This document shows, one piece after another, positions 58,662 to 64,000 of a DNA stretch of 64,000 nt; position 1 is the stretch's first letter; every line of letters begins with the position of its first letter. The stretch is from Monosporascus cannonballus (lineage: Eukaryota; Ascomycota; Sordariomycetes; Xylariales), in NCBI GenBank assembly GCA_004154925.1, contig QJNS01000752.1, forward strand, positions 496,001-560,000, given 5' to 3'. Under the pieces are notes generated by a model. The model was given only the letters and a program-made list of their open reading frames with translations. It was not told the origin of the DNA and did no database searches. Position numbers and translations under genes: made by a program.

Positions 58662-60750
58662 ACCGCCTATAAAAGGCTTTAGAAAAAACAGCTTTCGAAA
58701 TTAAAAAGCTTTTTGAAATAAATTATTTAGTTAAATTTTATTAAGAAATTAAAAAACGTTTTTAAGTTTTTTAAGCTAAAGTGTTTCGACGGAATCTTAA
58801 TTAAGTTATAATTATTTTTATTTTAATGCCCAATATATTGCGGATATTTTCTTATTCGATTAATTACGTCCATTATAAGAATTAAATTCGTAATTAAACG
58901 ATTTACCGGAAAGACGGTTATTTATTTCGAATACGTTATAAGAAAATACGGTATTGTATTAATCGAAACTCGAAACTCGGAAATAATATAAATTTATAAT
59001 AATTATATATAATTCTAACAAATATTTATAAAAGTTATGGGAATAATAAACGAAAACATTAAGAGCCAAAATGAAAATATAATAGTTATAATAAAAGGGA
59101 TTAATATCTAATTACGGCAATATATTAATTTATTGAATATTTAAGTAAAACTAAAAATAAAAATTATTAATAATTAAATTTTTGAATGGCCTAAAAAAGA
59201 AATATAAAAGTTTTTTTAATCTTAATCGGCCTAATTATTTGTCGGATTATATCGTTATGGGAATTAAGATTAATAATCGACAATACGTTTAACGTATTAG
59301 AAGTACCAAAAAAATAATAAAGCACTCCGATATATAACTAATATTAATATTTTTTAATACAGTAACACTTTTTACGGCATAGAACACGGACTTATAAAGT
59401 TAAGAGCTATTTATAAAAAGAATTAAAGTTAAACCAAATGCTTTAATTACAACAAAATAAGGCATAAGATAGCATAATATAAGACATCTAAAAAACCCCG
59501 TTAGAACAATTGGAAACCCGTATTCGAAGGATAACCTAATGAAAATCAAAAAACGGAAGCAGATTTATTAATATAATTCGGCTTAAATACGCATTAAGCC
59601 GTTTATAAAAAAAGGTTTAATAGAGAATACGAAATATTAAGAAGCTAACTTAATAAATATTGCGAATATAGTAAGAAATATTATAAGAATAATTACGCAA
59701 ATATTAGGATTAGATAAAAAAAACTTTATCCCGGAATTTTTGATTAATACGGCAAAATATATGCCATATATTATCGACGACGAGAATATCCCGATTACGA
59801 AAAGTAACAACGACATATTTACGAACGAATTATCCGTATATATTATAAAGGATTGGAGTTTTTAAGCCGAACGGGAATAACAAAAATAATATATAATAAT
59901 ATTAATATTTTCGATTTACAACCCCCAAAAACGTTTAATAATTAGCCGAAACGAAAGGCTGGCTCGAAAAAAAAGTAATATGCGTAAGAAAACCTTTTTT
60001 GTTATTATTAATGGTATAATCACTAAACGGAAAAAAAGTTAATTTAATACATAGTGGAAATATATTATTAAAAAGTTATTATAAACTTTTATTTTTAATT
60101 GGTATTTATTATAAACCCTTATAAAAAAGATTATTAACAATATGTTAATTTATAGCCGAACTTTGGAATAATAGCTAGTACGACGTATAATAAGATGCAA
60201 TCGAAAATGTAAAAAAAGCATTTACTTAATAGGGAAATAAATTACAGCAAAATTAAGAACAACTGATATAATTCGAAGGAATAATATGCCGACAATAACG
60301 ACAAATATAATAGCTTAACGCGTTAAATATAAAAATATAAATAAAGTTTAATAAATTCGAAAAAGAATTAAAAGAAAAAATTTACTTATAAAAAAGCTGC
60401 GAAATAACGAAACTCAGAGGAATTAAGAAAAATTCTCAAAAAGGATTTTAAACGCGATAATAAAAGCCGTTAATAACTTTATTACTTTGAATATATGAAT
60501 TAAAACGTATTAGTATAATGTAATAGCAAATTGCGGAACTTTAGGCGGATATTATATTATATTAAATATGGTTAATAAATTTAAAGTATTATAAATATAT
60601 AAGTTAAAACCTTATATAACGACGAATATCAAAAATTAAGAATTCGCTTATAATAACGGGAAAATTACGCGCGAAATTAGTTACTTGGAGATTTTTATCT
60701 AAGGATAATATTAAATAGTTAATTTCGATATCGTTCTATTTAGTAATTAC

Positions 60751-62726
60751 GATATAATCTTAGCATTATTATAAATACGCCAGTACGGAATCTTAATTAA
60801 TGGAAAAACCAGTTAGATAAAGTTCGCCTTATACCTTATTAGCAGATAGAAAAAAAAATAAGATTTTAATATTTAATCGGAGATAGCGATAAATATAGGC
60901 ATAAAGATACGACAGAAACTTTATTACTTAGAAAGGTAAAATATAAAAAAGAAAATAAGCATCAAAAAATACGACGTATCGTTATTATTATTAAAGCGAA
61001 ATTAAAGTAACTAAATGACGATTTAAAATAACAGCTTTAAAAGTGAAAAAAGTCTAACTAATATATTATTATAATATTATAAATACGAATAGCTTTTTAA
61101 AAAGAAATTTAATACGAAATTATAAGAACATAACGAATGAAATTATAAGATAATCCTCAAGGCAAAATCGTCGACGAAATTTTACCTTATTTATAATTTT
61201 AACGGAAACGAATTATGTACTTTCAAAGAATACCTGGAAAATCGATCACAAAAAGAATGGATTCGATTTTCGAAGTTATTAGCAGGATACCTAATATTTT
61301 TCGTATTAAAAAACGGAAAATTCCAATTCGTAATTAATTATCGATAATTAAATAATTATTAAAAAATCGAATATTATTATCCTTAATTACGGAAATAAAA
61401 AACCGATTTTACGGAACTAAATAGTTTATAATATTTAGTTAAAGAAATAAATATAACCTAATCAGAATTAAAAAAGAATACGATTAAAGAATACCTTCTT
61501 AAACAAAATATGAATTATTTAAATATTTGGTTACGTTAATAGGATTTACGAACGCACTAATAATCTTTTAATAAATATTTAATTATGTATTATGAAAATA
61601 TCTTAATAATTTTGTCGTTTACTATTTTAACGACTTTTTATTTTTTTTAAAAACGGAAAAAGCATATGCAAAATATGTTTATAAAGCTTTTTAAGCTTTA
61701 TAAGATATCAGGTTAATTGTTAACGCAAAAGAAAAATAATTTTGTGTATAAAAAATAAAGTATTTAGAACATATTATTATCTTAAGATATATTAGGATAA
61801 ATTTTAAAAGTATTACTGCAATTATAAAATAGTAGACGTTAACGATAATTAAGAAGGTATAAATATTCCTTAGATTCGTTAATTATTAACGGAAATTTAT
61901 TCGAAATTTTAATAAAATAGTTATATTTTTAACGAACTTTACGAAAAAAAATTTTAAATACACGTTCGAAATAAAAAAGGCGTTTTAAAATATTCAGGAT
62001 GCGATTATTAACGAGCCAGTATTAATTATGTACGATCTAGTACGCCCCGTTAAACTAAAAACTGATATTTTGAATTACGTATTAGGCGTAATAATCGTAT
62101 AACGAAATAATTAAGGTAAATTGCACCTTATTATATTCTTTTCATATAAATTGAAAGAAACCAAGTTTCATTACAGTATTCCAGATAAGGTATTTATGGC
62201 TATTATTATGGTATTTTAAAAATTTAAATATTTTTTAAAGAGAAGTTTACATCAAATTAAGGTTTATATAGGTTATTAAAATTTTATCCGTTTTATTACG
62301 ACTAAGGAATTTATAGGACGATATTTTTATTACGCGAAAGAATTAACGAATTTTAATTTCGTTATTATCTATAAGAAAGACTTAGAAAATGGCAAAGCAA
62401 ACGCCATAAACAAGCGATTAGATTTCAAAAAAAACTAGTTAAAATTAGCTATATAATTTTTAATATTATTACAGAAAGATATTTACGTTTATAATAAATT
62501 GCGATAATTCGGACGGTACTTTTTGATACATATCAAAAGATTTAATAATATAACGATTATGTTTAAAAACTTAAATAACGGACAAAATATGAATTCCAAA
62601 AAATACCAAAAGAATTTAATACGAAATATATACGAATATCAGTTATATAGGTATTTAGGGATTTATAAAACCTTAAAACGATTTCGACGCATATATTCTT
62701 TTTTTAAAATAAAGTTAATAATATAA
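60751..62726 (+). pseudogene. gypsy pol relic: protease end, reverse transcriptase, RNase H, integrase start
   Basis: Continuous in one general order with stops. DIILALL-IRQYGILINGKT (60,751-60,810) fits the protease-RT spacer motif. 61,279-61,390 has the RT finger motif ending VINYR followed by LNNY. About 61,540-61,700 reads YLVTLIGFTNALI then VVYYFNDFLFFLKTEKAYAK, the RT palm with a mutated YxDD. About 61,980-62,160 reads NIQDAIINEPVLIMYD and LKTDILNYVLGV of the RNase H start. 62,330-62,420 reads YYAKELTNFNFVIIYKKDLE. The frame 62523-62726 holds the integrase HHCC-type region with His changed to Tyr. Non-functional. Confidence 0.82.
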
Positions 62727-63717
62727 AAAATTATATAATGATGCGATATTTGCATTAAAATAAGAGCTCGATAATATTAGCTATATAGAAAATTACAATT
62801 ATTATTAATCGTAAAACGTTTATAATATTTAGTTATATTTAAGTTTATTACTAAATTTCTTACATCAAGAAATCTAATTATTAAAATATATTACGATATT
62901 ATTTTCGTAATCATAAATCGAATTACGAAACTTTCTCATTTTTTATTATATTATAATAATACGGACGCCGAACATTATGGCATATAACTTTTAAGTACAT
63001 TTTTAATATATGCGTATTATTAAAATAAATTATTTCAAATAAAGGATTAATTTTATATTTAAGTATTAATAAAGCTTAATAATACAAACTGGTCTAAATT
63101 ACAAATTATTTAACGTTGTTAAATTATAAATAAATAAATAAAATAAAATAAATTAATTCAGTTTGGAAATTTACTTCCGATATTATCTTAATTACGAACA
63201 AAAGAACTATATTAAAAAATTATTAATCATATAATTAACTTATAATACCAGTAATTACGAAAGTATTAAAGTAATATTAACGAATATAAATTTTAGTTAT
63301 ATTTTAAAAATTAATAAAAAAAATGCGTAGTAATAATCCAATTAATAGTAAATTAATCTTTATATTGAAATAACTTAAATAATTTTATAAAAAATAAAAA
63401 TAATATTAAAATTTGCATAAAATTAAATAAGCAAATATTATAATTAGAAAAAGTTAAAGGAATTAGTTTTCGAAAAAGGGGAAACAGCTTTTTTCGTTGT
63501 TAAAAGTATTTAAACCAAACAACTTAGCAAAAAACAAAATTTTAAATATATCGGTTTATACAAAATTAATAAGAAAGTCTCAGATAATAATTATTAATTA
63601 GAACTTTTACCAAAAGTTAAATTTTATCTAATTTTTTACATTTTTTTATTCGAATTAATAGAAGATATAATTAAAGTGCATACGGTATAAAACGACGTAA
63701 AAGTGGAAAGCGAATAG

Positions 63718-63880
63718 GTATATAAGGTGGAGAAAATCCTCGATATGCGAAAACAAAACGCATTTACCTAATATTTAATTAAGTAAAAAAAAAATATCCG
63801 GATTTCGAAAATACCTAGGAACTCGCCAAAAATCTTATTAATATTTAACGCTTGCTAAAAAGTTTTTACCAGTAACGACG
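63718..63880 (+). pseudogene. Chromodomain at the C-terminus of the gypsy integrase, RIP-damaged
   Basis: The frame reads VYKVEKILDMRKQNAFT, stop, YLIK, stop, KKKYPDFENT, stop, ELAKNLINI, stop, RLLKSFYQ. This follows the chromodomain pattern (YEVEKILD..., LIKWKGY, NTWEP); stops fall at the places of the conserved Trp and Gln residues, as RIP of TGG and CAA/CAG produces. Chromodomains target such elements to heterochromatin, and their presence places the element among chromoviruses. Confidence 0.8.
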
Positions 63881-63945
63881 GAACCACCAGAAATAATCGC
63901 ATTTTAATTGGTGTTTTTAATGGACTAATCAGTATTATCGATACG

Positions 63946-64000
63946 TGTTACGACCCAACAAGTTTCGGCCTCAAGAAACGGTCAAACAAGGATCATACGG
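63946..64000 (+). repeat. 3' LTR start of the gypsy element (truncated by window end)
   Basis: TGTTACGACCCAACAAGTTT and the following bases repeat the 5' LTR start. Differences such as GGCTCC to AGTTTC and TCAGG to TCAAG are transitions. It lies about 65 bases after the chromodomain reading ends. Confidence 0.75.

Larger units (their letters stand above)
58036..64000 (+). mobile_element. Ty3/gypsy LTR retrotransposon (chromovirus type), RIP-inactivated, runs off the window
   Basis: Direct repeats starting TGTTACGACC at 58,036 and 63,946 are the starts of the 5' and 3' LTRs, 5.91 kb apart. Between them, domains appear in gypsy order on the plus strand: gag-like 58449-58661; a protease-end motif near 60,751-60,810; reverse transcriptase 61,279-61,830 (AGYLIFFVLKNGKFQFVINY; YFND in place of the YxDD box near 61,624); RNase H about 61,980-62,420; the integrase zinc-binding region in 62523-62726 (NIYEYQLYRYLGIYKTL, with Tyr at places where the family has His); and a chromodomain at 63,718-63,880. 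Many TAG/TAA stops replace Trp or Gln codons and His has become Tyr, exactly the C-to-T and G-to-A changes of RIP. The copy cannot code for working proteins. Confidence 0.88.

Noticed and set aside
44805..64000. Mitochondrial DNA insertion, suggested by the very high A/T content
   Set aside because: The retrotransposon domains at 55-64 kb and the C-to-T pattern explain the composition; no mitochondrial gene or tRNA was seen.
1..64000. CRISPR array or bacterial operon features
   Set aside because: No regularly spaced repeats; genes have spliceosomal introns and lie on both strands with wide spacing, as in fungi.

Overview
The window comes from a filamentous ascomycete, most like a Sordariomycete. 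Most genes carry short GT-AG introns (47-124 nt), often with CTAAC/CTGAC-like branch sites, the intron-bearing tRNA is eukaryotic, and the proteins are typical of Pezizomycotina. The window has two compartments. Bases 1 to about 44,660 are gene-bearing and of balanced composition. From about 44,800 to the end the DNA is extremely AT-rich, and its remaining C and G lie mostly in CpG. This is the signature of repeat-induced point mutation (RIP) acting on transposons.

Layout of the gene-bearing part: the 3' end of an unknown gene (3-416, +); a KEN-box protein of unknown function (3312-4764, +); thymidylate kinase with a long N-terminal extension (5661-7223, +); a decayed DnaJ-type J-domain gene (8515-9654, +); an unknown gene (10536-11472, -); a secreted calcineurin-like metallophosphatase (11877-13212, -); a SET-domain protein (14435-15849, +) and a CYP504-like P450 (16424-18106, +) lying between two related LTR-like repeats; a small membrane-protein candidate (19093-19485, +); tRNA-Tyr with an intron (20976-21066, +); GTP cyclohydrolase I (22311-23414, -) divergent from TAF11 (24428-25530, +); a delta-12/omega-3 fatty acid desaturase (27172-28562, +); the ghost of a polyketide synthase dehydratase domain (29740-30670, -) next to a second P450 (31704-33630, +); a secreted tandem GH43 glycosidase (35806-38167, -); a PAP2 lipid phosphatase (39340-40525, -); and SRP54 (41697-43319, -).

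The repeat compartment can be read as nested insertions. A Ty1/copia element on the minus strand is split: its RNase H tail lies at 44,395-44,673 and its integrase, reverse transcriptase and RNase H part at 55,104-58,035. The 10.43 kb between them (44,674-55,103) is flanked by near-identical 10-mers and begins and ends with a 7-base inverted repeat, so it looks like an inserted element of unknown class. A Ty3/gypsy chromovirus (LTR to LTR, 58,036 to beyond 64,000, +) appears inserted in the upstream part of the same copia element. Its protease, reverse transcriptase, RNase H, integrase and C-terminal chromodomain can still be read through many RIP-type stops and substitutions.

Housekeeping genes (thymidylate kinase, GTP cyclohydrolase I, TAF11, SRP54) are interleaved with accessory or secreted functions and decayed genes. 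I see no operon-like unit. The P450, PKS relic and desaturase neighbourhood could be the remains of a secondary-metabolite locus, but that is inference. Exon structures were derived by hand from splice motifs and reading-frame phase; all complete multi-exon models given keep frame to the stop. No database search was run.
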